From contig JAMPFQ010000017.1 in NCBI GenBank assembly GCA_023664345.1, forward strand, positions 27,260 to 91,259: a stretch of 64,000 bases of DNA, given 5' to 3'. The translations under genes and the position numbers were made by a program. The stretch is from Lachnospiraceae bacterium. GTDB lineage: Bacteria; Bacillota; Clostridia; Lachnospirales; Lachnospiraceae. Below are positions 33,501 through 44,053 of this stretch, piece after piece (the first letter of the stretch is position 1; every line of letters starts with the position of its first letter). The notes under the pieces were generated by a model. The model was not told the origin of the DNA. It saw only the letters and a list, made by a program, of their open reading frames with translations, and did no database searches.

Positions 33501-35957
33501 TCATAGCACACTTTCCCGTGCCTTAGCAAGTAGTTCTTCCGGTGTATAAACAGAAATCGCATACTGCCCCTCGCCGCTCCTCTGGACGATCAGCCTGTCC
33601 TGTTCGGCATCCAGGGCCACCAGATTCTCGATCACGCCCAGCAGCTGAAAGTCCGGGCTCAGCATATAACCATAACTGATCCCGCAAACGTAATGGTTTC
33701 CCCGGCTATCCGTTCCCAGATCCCGCCGCAGGTTGGGCGACTGTATTTCAAAACTCCCCTCAAGGGAGAAATCCGTCCCATCATAGATGCGGCAGACACC
33801 GTTACTGTAACTGGCGTACAACAGGCTGCCATCCTGACTGTAGAACAGTACCTCCGTCAGTTCCGGCTCCTGAAGCCCCATTTCCCTGGCAAACTCCACC
33901 GCCTCGCTCATCTGCATGTATTCTTCTTCCGGAAGTTCCACCACATCTTCCTGAAGAACAAAATCCTGATTTTGGGAGTGATCATATATGGTCACACTAT
34001 TATCCTGATAGGGAAGCACCAGGAAGCCTTCCGCGGATGGCAGGAATTCCCTTACATTAGTGGAATGGCTCTGGAACTGATCTTTGATCACAACGTCCGT
34101 CATATTGGATACCATGACCGTATGAAGTTCACCGCTTCTGGTATACACAAAAAACAGGTCGCTTCCCGTGCTCACGGCTCCACCCGCCACACTGCTTCCC
34201 AGGGGAAAGCGCATATACTCCTGCCCGTCCGCCATGCCTGTGAGCCTGGTTTCCTGGCTGGTGACTAGCAGCAGCTTATCCGCGCCCTGCGCGTAAGGAC
34301 GCATGATATTGGAACCTCTGCAGTTCTCATAAGTACTGCTCCATATAATTTCATGTGCTATCAAATCCCATGCCGTAAGTCTTGCCCTGAAATAATCATA
34401 ATCTTCCCCGGTATAATTGTCCAGCACATATGCGATATCGCCTACGATCTCCACATCCGCGACACGATATATTCCTGCAGGCGTCTCCCACCGTTCCCCC
34501 GTAGACAGTTCCCAAAATATAAGCTTTTCCTCATCCCGATCTTCCTCACCGCTCACAGGAGCCTGAAAGACCAGCAGCGGCTCTTCCTTGCCGAAAAACA
34601 GTTCTCCCAAAGAAGCATAGGGAGTATCTGCCTGATAAGAACCGATCTCCTCCAGAGAATCTCCAAAAAAGACCCTGACCTGTCCCAAGCTCTTCACCGC
34701 CAGATAATCCCCCTCCGGATCCGATACCAGTTCCGTAGGCAAAACTTTCTCCAGAAACGGAAACACCTCCCCCGTGTCCATATCACAGATCATGACTCCG
34801 CCCGACCGATCCTCATAAGCGAACCTGTGCCCTGAGAGGAAGGTAAATGTGTCGTTCCCGCCTATGGCCCGGTCACAGTCCGTTCTGGCCAGCAGTTCCC
34901 GGCCTGTAACAAGATCCCAGAGCGTGAGCGTGCCGGATTCATCGTAAGTCAGCAGTTTCTCTCCATTCGGCGACAGGGCCATATTATAAATAACGCCTGC
35001 TGTTTTTAGCTGCCTCTGCGCCTTGATATAATTTCCATTATCATACACATGAAGGCTTTCCGTAAGGGCATACTGGGCTTCCGGCGTATATGGCAGCGCC
35101 ATCCCCTCATATTCGGTCAATGCACTGGCAGCTGTTTCTATTGCCTGTATCCTGTCCCCCTGTTCCAGGAGACGCAGAGCCTCCGCCGCCAGAGTCCGGG
35201 CCTGGTTCTCTAAGAGTGCATCGTTCTGAACCGCTATCTCCGCCGCCTGCTCCTCCAGTGTAACCGCCTGTGCTTCAAGCTGCTCTTTCTGACGCTGAAT
35301 GCGCAGCGCCATGTAAGTGCTGAACGTCCCAAAACAGAGGCACACCGCCGCAGCCGCCAGGGAAGCCGCCAATATGCGCTTCAGCCGCCGCTCCCTGTGC
35401 CTCTGGCGCAGATCGTCGTAATTCAGGGAAAACATGGGCGCCAGCAGCCGCAGTTTCTCCGTCCTCAGGGCTTTCAGCATCTCCCGTTTCGTCCTGCCCC
35501 GGATATCCGCCGCCAGCGGCTCCAGCTGTCTGCGCACCGTTTCGGCGGTTCCATCGGGATGTTGTATGGTCTCCTCCTCGTACAGCAGTTCCTCGGGGAA
35601 AGAATCCTCCGGCTCCCCCTCGATCAGCACCGCAAACACGTTTTTCCGCCCATGCATCCCGATAAAGGTTTCAATCTCTTTCCGACACCAGAGGGACTCT
35701 TTCAGTCTGGGCGAACAGATCACGACCAGATATTCGGACTGCCGCAAGGCTTCCGTGATGTTATCTTCCAGACTATTGGTCAGAGGCAGTTCATCCCTGT
35801 CCCGAAAGACACGACTGATCCTCGTCCTTCCCTCCGTCCTGCCGGAAAGCTTTCCCGGCAAACGAAAAGCCTCCATCTGCCGATGAAGGTTCTCCGCCGC
35901 GAATTTATCCAATTCCTTATGCCTGTAACTGATAAAGGCGTCATACCTGTATTTCAT
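33501..35957 (-). CDS. TIR domain, transmembrane, coiled-coil and beta-propeller protein
   Basis: An 818-residue protein. The start at 35,957 has AAGGAG just upstream and overlaps the DHH gene by 17 bases. Residues 3-140 are a TIR domain (DAFISYRHKELDKFAAENLHRQ ... RVFRDRDELPL ... SEYLVVICSPRLKESLWCRKEIETF), with the Glu of the SxWCxxE box where TIR NADases have their catalytic residue. A membrane segment (ILAASLAAAAVCLCFGTF) lies near residue 200-220, then a coiled coil (QRQKEQLEAQAVTLEEQAAEIAVQ), then WD40-like propeller repeats (GEKLLTYDESGTLTLWDL). TIR effectors act in bacterial defence; whether this one is an enzyme or a sensor scaffold is not known. Confidence 0.88.
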   Translation of the reverse strand: MKYRYDAFISYRHKELDKFAAENLHRQMEAFRLPGKLSGRTEGRTRISRVFRDRDELPLTNSLEDNITEALRQSEYLVVICSPRLKESLWCRKEIETFIGMHGRKNVFAVLIEGEPEDSFPEELLYEEETIQHPDGTAETVRRQLEPLAADIRGRTKREMLKALRTEKLRLLAPMFSLNYDDLRQRHRERRLKRILAASLAAAAVCLCFGTFSTYMALRIQRQKEQLEAQAVTLEEQAAEIAVQNDALLENQARTLAAEALRLLEQGDRIQAIETAASALTEYEGMALPYTPEAQYALTESLHVYDNGNYIKAQRQLKTAGVIYNMALSPNGEKLLTYDESGTLTLWDLVTGRELLARTDCDRAIGGNDTFTFLSGHRFAYEDRSGGVMICDMDTGEVFPFLEKVLPTELVSDPEGDYLAVKSLGQVRVFFGDSLEEIGSYQADTPYASLGELFFGKEEPLLVFQAPVSGEEDRDEEKLIFWELSTGERWETPAGIYRVADVEIVGDIAYVLDNYTGEDYDYFRARLTAWDLIAHEIIWSSTYENCRGSNIMRPYAQGADKLLLVTSQETRLTGMADGQEYMRFPLGSSVAGGAVSTGSDLFFVYTRSGELHTVMVSNMTDVVIKDQFQSHSTNVREFLPSAEGFLVLPYQDNSVTIYDHSQNQDFVLQEDVVELPEEEYMQMSEAVEFAREMGLQEPELTEVLFYSQDGSLLYASYSNGVCRIYDGTDFSLEGSFEIQSPNLRRDLGTDSRGNHYVCGISYGYMLSPDFQLLGVIENLVALDAEQDRLIVQRSGEGQYAISVYTPEELLAKARESVL

Positions 35958-37467
35958 CATAACTCCTTGCAAAAATATCCCGTTCCACCACATAAATGTC
36001 GTGGTGGTCGTCACTGCGGACCGCAAGATAATCCCCTGGCCTGCCCAGCATATACTTGTTCTTATCCCATGCCGTAAAAACTTTCACGCCCTTGTCCAGG
36101 GGTCTGGCATGGATATGTACCTCTCCGGTAGGGACACATGCTCTCGCCAGATCGGTCAGCGCCAGTGTCTCTCCGTTTTCCCGGTTCTTGATAGTGGGCG
36201 CGTACTCTGTGGCGCTCAGGGTCTCCCGCCTGTCGTAAGGCTGATCCAGCGCCTGATAGGATCCCATGAATTTCTCGCGGCGGCTGGGGTAGACCTCTCC
36301 TTTGATGCCGATCATGATATACAGATCCTCTTCCACCGTCATATCCACATCGCCCTCCAGGGTACGGATGGTGATCAGGGTTCCCACAGGCAGGATCTCA
36401 TCCGCTTTCACATAGCCTACGGGGATCTTCCGTTTCAGATAAGGCTTCATGGTATCAAGATCCGCTTCGTAATCTTCGGCGTATATGAGTTCGAAGCTGT
36501 CAAAATACTGCGTCATGCGGTTGTTAAAATAGCCCTCCGCATGCATGGTGGGAAACTTTTCCTCGTAACGGCGCAGGCTGATGAAACCGCCCGCCTTTTC
36601 ATAATGGCCGCCGCCGGATCCGATCCCCTCCGCCAGGTAGGCCGCCAGTTCACTGGCGTTGACCTCCCGGATACAGCTTCGCACCGAGAATTTATAGCCG
36701 TCGTTCACCTCATTGAACACCACGCAGGTCTTGATCGCGTCCACCTGGAGCAGGAAATCACTGATCAGCCCCAGGATATTGGGGTCGCAGGGCTGGGATT
36801 TGATGACCGCGAACTCGTAATCGTCATTATAGCTGTACCTGATCAGGGCAATGCCGGCTATCTCCAGTTCTTTCAGGGAAATATTGGAATTCCGAAACAG
36901 CGTGATCAGGCTGTTGTCCACCGGAAGTTCATCGATCATATCCATATCCAGCGGATTATGCAGTTCCGAGAACTGATTGGTGTCGGAATACAACCCGTAA
37001 TACAGCGCCGTTCCCAATCCCTGGTCATCCGTGATCGGGAAGTTCTCCTCCGCCAGCATCTTCCACACCAGGGTGGCGCAGCTGCCAAGCCCCGGATGGA
37101 TCTCCGTCCATCTGGTGTACTCCACTTCCGCCTGGTGATGGTCGATGATGGCCACATTCTCCGCCGCCAGCTTCGTCACATTCCCCGCGCCGTACTGGCA
37201 GTCCGCAGTGATCAGCAGTCCCTCCACCGTCAGGGACGCTGCCTGCTCCATGGGGATATACTCCACCGGAAGCTTCAGCTTCTCCACCATCAGTTTCAGG
37301 TTTGATTTCTGGATCTGGTTCCTGCCGCTGTACACCAGCCGCACCTGTTTGCCCCTGCTTTGGAAAAAGCAGTAAAGCCCATACCCGGAGGCAAGGGCGT
37401 CCGCATCCGGGTTGTCATGGCACTGAATCGTTATCCGGTCAAATTGTTCAAGGTCTGAAAGCCTCAT
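35941..37467 (-). CDS. DHH-family phosphoesterase with extra C-terminal domain
   Basis: A 508-residue protein. Residues 1-320 are the DHH/DHHA1 module: HDNPDADALASG, TADCQYGAG, IIDHHQ, and GSGGGHYEKAGGFIS, as in NrnA-like nanoRNA/pAp phosphatases and c-di-AMP-type hydrolases. The remaining ~190 residues (from YVKADEILPVGTLITIRTLEGDVDM) form an additional domain that I do not recognise, ending in GRPGDYLAVRSDDHHDIYVVERDIF. The TIR gene begins within its 3' end, so both are likely expressed together. Confidence 0.85.
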   Translation of the reverse strand: MRLSDLEQFDRITIQCHDNPDADALASGYGLYCFFQSRGKQVRLVYSGRNQIQKSNLKLMVEKLKLPVEYIPMEQAASLTVEGLLITADCQYGAGNVTKLAAENVAIIDHHQAEVEYTRWTEIHPGLGSCATLVWKMLAEENFPITDDQGLGTALYYGLYSDTNQFSELHNPLDMDMIDELPVDNSLITLFRNSNISLKELEIAGIALIRYSYNDDYEFAVIKSQPCDPNILGLISDFLLQVDAIKTCVVFNEVNDGYKFSVRSCIREVNASELAAYLAEGIGSGGGHYEKAGGFISLRRYEEKFPTMHAEGYFNNRMTQYFDSFELIYAEDYEADLDTMKPYLKRKIPVGYVKADEILPVGTLITIRTLEGDVDMTVEEDLYIMIGIKGEVYPSRREKFMGSYQALDQPYDRRETLSATEYAPTIKNRENGETLALTDLARACVPTGEVHIHARPLDKGVKVFTAWDKNKYMLGRPGDYLAVRSDDHHDIYVVERDIFARSYDEIQV

Positions 37468-37545
37468 TTATCATTCCTTTCTGGTTCAATGCGGCGCTTC
37501 CGCATTTCCGCAAGCATCCGGTTCACGTTTCCTGCATCTCAGTTT

Positions 37546-38724
37546 CTAATGATGGAACAGCCTGATGCCCGTAAACGCCATCACCATCTGATATTTGTCG
37601 CAGCACTCTATGACCGCGTCATCCCGCACGGAACCGCCGGGCTGGGCGATATATCTCACACCGCTCTTGTACGCTCTCTCGATATTGTCGGAGAACGGGA
37701 AAAAGGCATCGCTTCCCAGCGTCACATCCTGCATCTTATCCAGCCACGCACGTTTTTCCTCACGGGTGAACACGGGCGGCTTCACCTGAAACGTGCGCTC
37801 CCAGATGCCGTCCGCCAGCACATCCATATATTCGTCGCCCATATATACGTCGATGGCATTATCCCGATCCGCCCTGCCCAGCCCGTCCACAAACTGCAGG
37901 TTCATCACCTGAGGAGACTGGCGCAGGAACCAGTTATCTGCTTTTTGGCCTGCCAGCCTGGTACAATGGATGCGGGACTGCTGTCCGGCGCCGATACCGA
38001 TGGCCTGGCCGCCCTTTACATAACACACGGAATTTGACTGGGTATATTTTAAAGTGATCAGTGCGATCTTCATATCGATCAGCGCTCTCTCCGGAACCTC
38101 CTTATTCTGCGTCACAATGTTGGAAAGCAGATCCCCATTGATATCCAACTCATTCCTGCCCTGCTCGAAAGTAATGCCATACACCTGTTTTCTTTCGATC
38201 TCAGCGGGAACATAGGCGGGATCGATCCGAATCACATTATAATTGCCTTTCTTTTTGGACCTCAACAGTTCCAGCGCCTCCTCCGTATAGCCGGGAGCAA
38301 TGACGCCGTCGGACACCTCTCTCTTGATCAGCCTTGCAGTGTCGGCATCACAGACATCCGACAATGCGATGAAGTCCCCGAAGGAAGACATCCTGTCCGC
38401 GCCCCTGGCCCTGGCGTAAGCACAGGCAAGGGGAGAAAGCCCTCCCAGGTCATCCACCCAGTAAATCTTCGCCAGCGTGTCGTCCAAAGGAAGTCCCACC
38501 GCCGCTCCTGCGGGGGATACATGCTTGAAAGAAGCGGCAGCGGGCAGACCGGTGGCCTCCTTCAGTTCCTTGACCAGCTGCCAGCCGTTGAACGCATCCA
38601 GGAAATTGATATATCCGGGCCTGCCGTTCAGCACGGTAACAGGAAGTTCGCTCCCGTCCTCCATGAAAATGCGGGAGGGCTTCTGGTTAGGATTACATCC
38701 GTATTTTAATTCTATCTCTCTCAT
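37546..38724 (-). CDS. purH: Standalone AICAR transformylase (PurH C-terminal domain)
   Basis: A 392-residue enzyme for the penultimate step of IMP synthesis, transferring formyl from 10-formyl-THF to AICAR. It covers only the transformylase half of the bifunctional PurH; the catalytic Lys-His is in SFKHVSPAGAAVG, and GGQAIGIGAGQQSR and SDAFFPFSDNIE are family motifs. The IMP cyclohydrolase domain is missing, and a separate cyclohydrolase gene lies just upstream. AGGAG precedes the ATG. Confidence 0.93.
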   Translation of the reverse strand: MREIELKYGCNPNQKPSRIFMEDGSELPVTVLNGRPGYINFLDAFNGWQLVKELKEATGLPAAASFKHVSPAGAAVGLPLDDTLAKIYWVDDLGGLSPLACAYARARGADRMSSFGDFIALSDVCDADTARLIKREVSDGVIAPGYTEEALELLRSKKKGNYNVIRIDPAYVPAEIERKQVYGITFEQGRNELDINGDLLSNIVTQNKEVPERALIDMKIALITLKYTQSNSVCYVKGGQAIGIGAGQQSRIHCTRLAGQKADNWFLRQSPQVMNLQFVDGLGRADRDNAIDVYMGDEYMDVLADGIWERTFQVKPPVFTREEKRAWLDKMQDVTLGSDAFFPFSDNIERAYKSGVRYIAQPGGSVRDDAVIECCDKYQMVMAFTGIRLFHH

Positions 38725-38785
38725 TTCTCGTTACTCCTATATTCATAATGGGATGTTGTTAAATCTATATTTAATTTTCGGCGAT

Positions 38786-39493
38786 TTATTGATTTTTATT
38801 GACGATCCTGGTCTCGTACTCTCCAGACTCTATGTCAATATATCTGACAAACAGGGAAACCTTGTTCTCCTCATTCAGGCTGTTCCAGATCATCTCCGTA
38901 AAGGCATCGATATCCCTGTCAATAGCTATCTCCTCCGGCTCGCCCCGGAAGCTGGGCAGCGGATCCCCGTCATGCATATAGGTATGGATGAACCGCCCCT
39001 CCCCCGCCTTGGGATTCTCGTAAGCGAACGTATTGCGGATGCAGGTGGACGGGTCTCCGTTGTTGCTCTTTAAGATGGACATGGCATAGTTATAATTCCC
39101 GCCCTCGATATGCATGATGCCGGAAATTCGTGGAGTGTAATTGGGAGCGTCCGGCTCAAACTCCCTACACCTCAGCGACTGCTCGAAAGTCAGCTGGCTG
39201 TCCATTCCCTCATAGATGGTATCCGTCTGATCCCCGTTGGTGACAATGGTCTTATTTCCCAACACACGCACCGGCGCGTAAATGACCAGGCTGGGGTCTT
39301 CCAGTTTAGCGGGGTCGAAAGCCTCGGTACGGATCCCTTCTCCATCCGTCACAAAGATTCGATTACGGCTGTTATTGCTCCTGCCCATGATAAAGTATGC
39401 TGTGACTGCCTGCTTTCCGTCCGCGGAGCGGCCGATGACGATCCCCCTGCCAGGGTACGAGTTACTCTTTAATTCCTGTTCCAGTGATAACAT
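38786..39493 (-). CDS. purO: IMP cyclohydrolase, PurO-like
   Basis: A 235-residue enzyme that closes the ring of FAICAR to IMP. It matches the PurO-type cyclohydrolase, first known from archaea, in YPGRGIVIGRSADGKQAVTAYFIMGRSNNSRNRIF, VTNGDQTDTIY and NYTPRISG. It is paired with the standalone transformylase 60 bases downstream, so the two genes together replace bifunctional PurH. AGGAGG precedes the ATG. guaB lies upstream in the same direction behind a terminator. Confidence 0.88.
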   Translation of the reverse strand: MLSLEQELKSNSYPGRGIVIGRSADGKQAVTAYFIMGRSNNSRNRIFVTDGEGIRTEAFDPAKLEDPSLVIYAPVRVLGNKTIVTNGDQTDTIYEGMDSQLTFEQSLRCREFEPDAPNYTPRISGIMHIEGGNYNYAMSILKSNNGDPSTCIRNTFAYENPKAGEGRFIHTYMHDGDPLPSFRGEPEEIAIDRDIDAFTEMIWNSLNEENKVSLFVRYIDIESGEYETRIVNKNQ

Positions 39494-39549
39494 GATCGTT
39501 GTCCTCCTATATCCAAAATCTTACACGTTTTGACTGAAATATGCAATAC

Positions 39550-39597
39550 TTTTAAAAGATAGAACGGACGCATCCCCAACTGTAGGGACGCGCCCGT
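39550..39597 (-). terminator. Terminator after guaB
   Basis: On the minus strand ACGGGCGCGTCCC pairs with GGGATGCGTCCGT (two G-U pairs), across 39,597-39,564, followed by TCTATCTTTT. Confidence 0.75.
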
Positions 39598-39611
39598 TTT
39601 ACATCATATGT

Positions 39612-41192
<1,581 letters not shown>

Positions 41193-41277
41193 TAAGAATT
41201 TTTGCAAGTGAATAGATAACACAACGGGTGTAATGTCTTCGCGATCCACTCAAAGACCTTACACCCTGTTTATGCCG

Positions 41278-41460
41278 CTATTCTTTGATATAGTCTATCT
41301 CGCTGAGATTGATACCTGAAGCTGTCAGGATGACTTTCAACGCTGTGTAGCGCCTTTTCATCTTCTTATATGCTTCAGAATCCTTATCGCAGGACTGCAT
41401 ATAATCCTGCAGCCTGTCAAACTCTTCCACTGACATTTTGAGCATTTCTTTTTCAGTCAT
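41278..41460 (-). CDS. Small helical protein of unknown function
   Basis: A 60-residue charged, helical protein (MTEKEMLKMSVEEFDRLQDYMQSC). A possible GCAGGTGA binding site precedes the ATG. A hairpin GGGTGTAA / TTACACCC (about 41,225-41,272) follows its stop and may terminate. The upstream gene is the DUF6106-like membrane protein, so the two may be co-transcribed. No family recognised. Confidence 0.6.
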   Translation of the reverse strand: MTEKEMLKMSVEEFDRLQDYMQSCDKDSEAYKKMKRRYTALKVILTASGINLSEIDYIKE

Positions 41461-41512
41461 ACAGTCACCTGCTTCCCTTTTGCTTCCGCTATTACATTAC
41501 ACTCGATCAGTC

Positions 41513-42010
41513 TCAGTCACTGAATATCTTCCTCGGCGCCGCGTTTTTCATGACCTTGATCATTTCCTCGGAGGGACTTAACAGAATCTTCTCCCCACCT
41601 TCATAGTACATCACATAGCGGCGGTCAGGCTGCAGTTCCTCACCGATGCTGTAATCCTTTACCTTCGCGTTATCCCGCCGTCCGAAATTGTCCAGATGGT
41701 AACTCTTTATGGGAGCCAGGACCTCGATCCTGTCCAGACTGTAGGTGGCAACCCGCTTTCTCCTGGACTTTGCCATCACTTTGTCTACCACGACCTCCTT
41801 GTCCAGGTAGAGATACTCATACTCAATCTCTGTGAGCCAGCTGGAAAAATAGGCCCCCACGCCAAATGCCACCGCAAGGATGAAAGCCAGCGGAATGACA
41901 AACATGATAACGGCAAAGACCACTGTCAGCGCGATCAATAGCCCTTTTAAACATTTTTTCCAACCCGAAGTTTTCGTCTGTATCAGACATTCTACATATG
42001 TGTCACTCAT
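41513..42010 (-). CDS. DUF6106-type small membrane protein
   Basis: A 165-residue protein started at 42,010 behind GGAGG. A hydrophobic pair spans about residues 20-55 (GLLIALTVVFAVIMFVIPLAFILAVAFGVGAYF). The conserved part EYEYLYLDKEVVVDKVMAKSRRKRVATYSLDRIEVLAPIKSYHLD looks like a PH-like beta domain on the cytoplasmic face and matches DUF6106 from recall. Function unknown. Confidence 0.7.
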   Translation of the reverse strand: MSDTYVECLIQTKTSGWKKCLKGLLIALTVVFAVIMFVIPLAFILAVAFGVGAYFSSWLTEIEYEYLYLDKEVVVDKVMAKSRRKRVATYSLDRIEVLAPIKSYHLDNFGRRDNAKVKDYSIGEELQPDRRYVMYYEGGEKILLSPSEEMIKVMKNAAPRKIFSD

Positions 42011-42192
42011 ATTTTCCTCCATTTCAGTTCCGTTTCAGAGCAATCTGCGCCTTGCCGTCTGAACGGCTGCCCATTCCGGCAAAGTACCTATTTTGTCGTG
42101 TCAATATTACTATAACGTATATTGGGACAAGTTGCAAGCATCCGTCGCCGCTTTGCGGCTCATCTTTTATTTCATGAGCGGAACTGTTGCTA

Positions 42193-43962
42193 TCAGCAGC
42201 TTGCCAGTTCATAATAAAGCCCTTTCTTCGCCATCAGTTCCTCATGGGTCCCTTCCTCCGCGATGCCCTGGTTGCCGATATAGAGGATACGGTTCGCGTT
42301 CCGGATCGTGGACAGACGGTGAGCCACGATGAACGCCGTCTTGTCTTTGAGCAGCACCTCCAGCGCTTCCTGGATCAGCAGTTCCGTCTCCGTGTCGATG
42401 GCGCTGGTGGCCTCATCCAAGATCACGATAGAGGGATTTTTCAGGACGATCCGGGCAAAGCTGATCAGCTGCCGCTCTCCGGCAGAGAGGCCGCTGCCCC
42501 GCTCCTCCAGCACATGCCCGTAGCCGCCGTTCAGCCGCTGGATGAACTTATCCGCGAATATCATACGGGCCGCCTCTTTACACTCCTCGTCAGTAGCGTC
42601 CCATCTTCCGTACCGGATATTGTCCAAAATTGTTCCCTTAAAAATGAACGGATCCTGCATCAGCACCCCTACCTGGTCGCGCAGGGAATACAGGCTGGCA
42701 TCCCGCACATCCACGTCATCGATCCTGACACTTCCCTCTTTCACATCATAGAACCGGGTCAGCATACTGATCACCGTGGTCTTGCCCGCCCCGGTAGGCC
42801 CCACCAGGGCGATGGTCTCCCCGGGTGTTACATGGAGCGTGAAATGCTTCAGGATATCCACATTTTCCTCGTAACAGAACGTAACGTCCTGAAAATCCAC
42901 TTTGCCTTTGACATCCTTCAGGATCACCGGGTCTTCCTTATCGTGGATCTCCACCGGATAATCGATGGTGTCAAACACCTGCTCCAGATTGGAGCTTACC
43001 TGCGCCAACTCCTGGATGATCGTGGAGATCTGCGCCAGAGGATCCTGGAACGCGCCCATATAGCTGGTAAAAGTAATGACCACGCCCGCCGTGATCCCGA
43101 CATTTCCTCCCAGGATCAGCGCCAGCGCCACGCCAAAGATGCACAGCGTCCCCGTATGCCAGAAAAACTGTACCACGGGACTGTTCAGCCGGGATCGCTT
43201 TACGATATCCCACCACAGATTCATGCTCTCTTCGTGGATCTGTCTGTAGATTCCTTTGTTGATCTCGATCCTGTTATAATTCTTGACAATCTGTTCCCCC
43301 ATGATGGATTCCACCAGAAAAGCCGTCCGGTTGGAATTCTTCGCCCGGTGGGCGGCATACATCTTCCGCAGGCGGGAACGCAGCCAGAAGATAATGGCCA
43401 TCATGGGCACCACCGCGCCGAACACGATCAGCGTCAGCATGGGGCTTAAGGAAAGCATGAACACCGTCACCACCACCAACTTCACGATATAGATGGCAAA
43501 CATCATCACATAATTGGAGAAAAAGTCCGCCAGACCGTTGATATATTCCGTCACCCGCACCACGATCTTGCCATCCGGCCGATTGTCAAAATAATCAAAG
43601 GAGAGCAGCTGCAGCCTCTCGAAAATATCCGTCCGTATCCGGGTGATGATACTGAGCCCCATTTTGCCCATGCTCCTGGCCTGTACGAAAGTGGACAAAA
43701 TCTCCACCGCGGCAAGCAGCGCCAGGCCTCCGCCCACCAGCGCCAGCTGGCGGTAATCCTGATCCGGCACCACTTCGTCCACGATCAGCTTCAGCAGACG
43801 GGGCGGGAGCAGGGATACCACCGCCGCCACCAGCATCATGCAGCTGACCAGGAAAAGCAGCTTCTTATAGGGAAGGATATACGCAAGGGTCCGCCCCAAC
43901 TGCCGTATATCCACCTTTTTTTCAATTTTTTCATCCTCAAAAAACGTATTCCTACCTGCCAT
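42193..43962 (-). CDS. ABC exporter half-transporter with intact catalytic site
   Basis: A 589-residue fused permease-ATPase: six membrane segments in residues 30-320, then an ABC domain with Walker A LVGPTGAGKTTV, signature GSGLSAGERQLISFAR, Walker B VILDEATSAID (catalytic Glu present) and His switch AHRLST. It pairs with the next upstream gene as a heterodimer of the BmrCD/LmrCD type. Substrates of such exporters are often drugs or peptides; none can be read here. Confidence 0.9.
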   Translation of the reverse strand: MAGRNTFFEDEKIEKKVDIRQLGRTLAYILPYKKLLFLVSCMMLVAAVVSLLPPRLLKLIVDEVVPDQDYRQLALVGGGLALLAAVEILSTFVQARSMGKMGLSIITRIRTDIFERLQLLSFDYFDNRPDGKIVVRVTEYINGLADFFSNYVMMFAIYIVKLVVVTVFMLSLSPMLTLIVFGAVVPMMAIIFWLRSRLRKMYAAHRAKNSNRTAFLVESIMGEQIVKNYNRIEINKGIYRQIHEESMNLWWDIVKRSRLNSPVVQFFWHTGTLCIFGVALALILGGNVGITAGVVITFTSYMGAFQDPLAQISTIIQELAQVSSNLEQVFDTIDYPVEIHDKEDPVILKDVKGKVDFQDVTFCYEENVDILKHFTLHVTPGETIALVGPTGAGKTTVISMLTRFYDVKEGSVRIDDVDVRDASLYSLRDQVGVLMQDPFIFKGTILDNIRYGRWDATDEECKEAARMIFADKFIQRLNGGYGHVLEERGSGLSAGERQLISFARIVLKNPSIVILDEATSAIDTETELLIQEALEVLLKDKTAFIVAHRLSTIRNANRILYIGNQGIAEEGTHEELMAKKGLYYELASC

Positions 43963-44053
43963 ATCCTTATCCTTTACTCACTTGCCAACGGCAACATTTA
44001 TTTTGCCCAAGGACTATCTCATTTCCTCTGTTATCATTTCCCGGCCCGGCTTT

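Noticed and set aside
36001-37305. Rightward 434-codon frame opposite the DHH phosphoesterase
   Set aside because: Shadow of a recognised gene on the other strand; His/Gln-rich reading without domains.
41225-41272. Certain terminator after the 60-residue gene
   Set aside because: The stem GGGTGTAA/TTACACCC is clear but the following run is not T-rich (GTTGTGTTAT), so it is mentioned only within the gene entry.
42187-43449. Rightward 420-codon frame opposite the ABC exporter gene
   Set aside because: Antisense to an intact ABC half-transporter; no binding site or motif.
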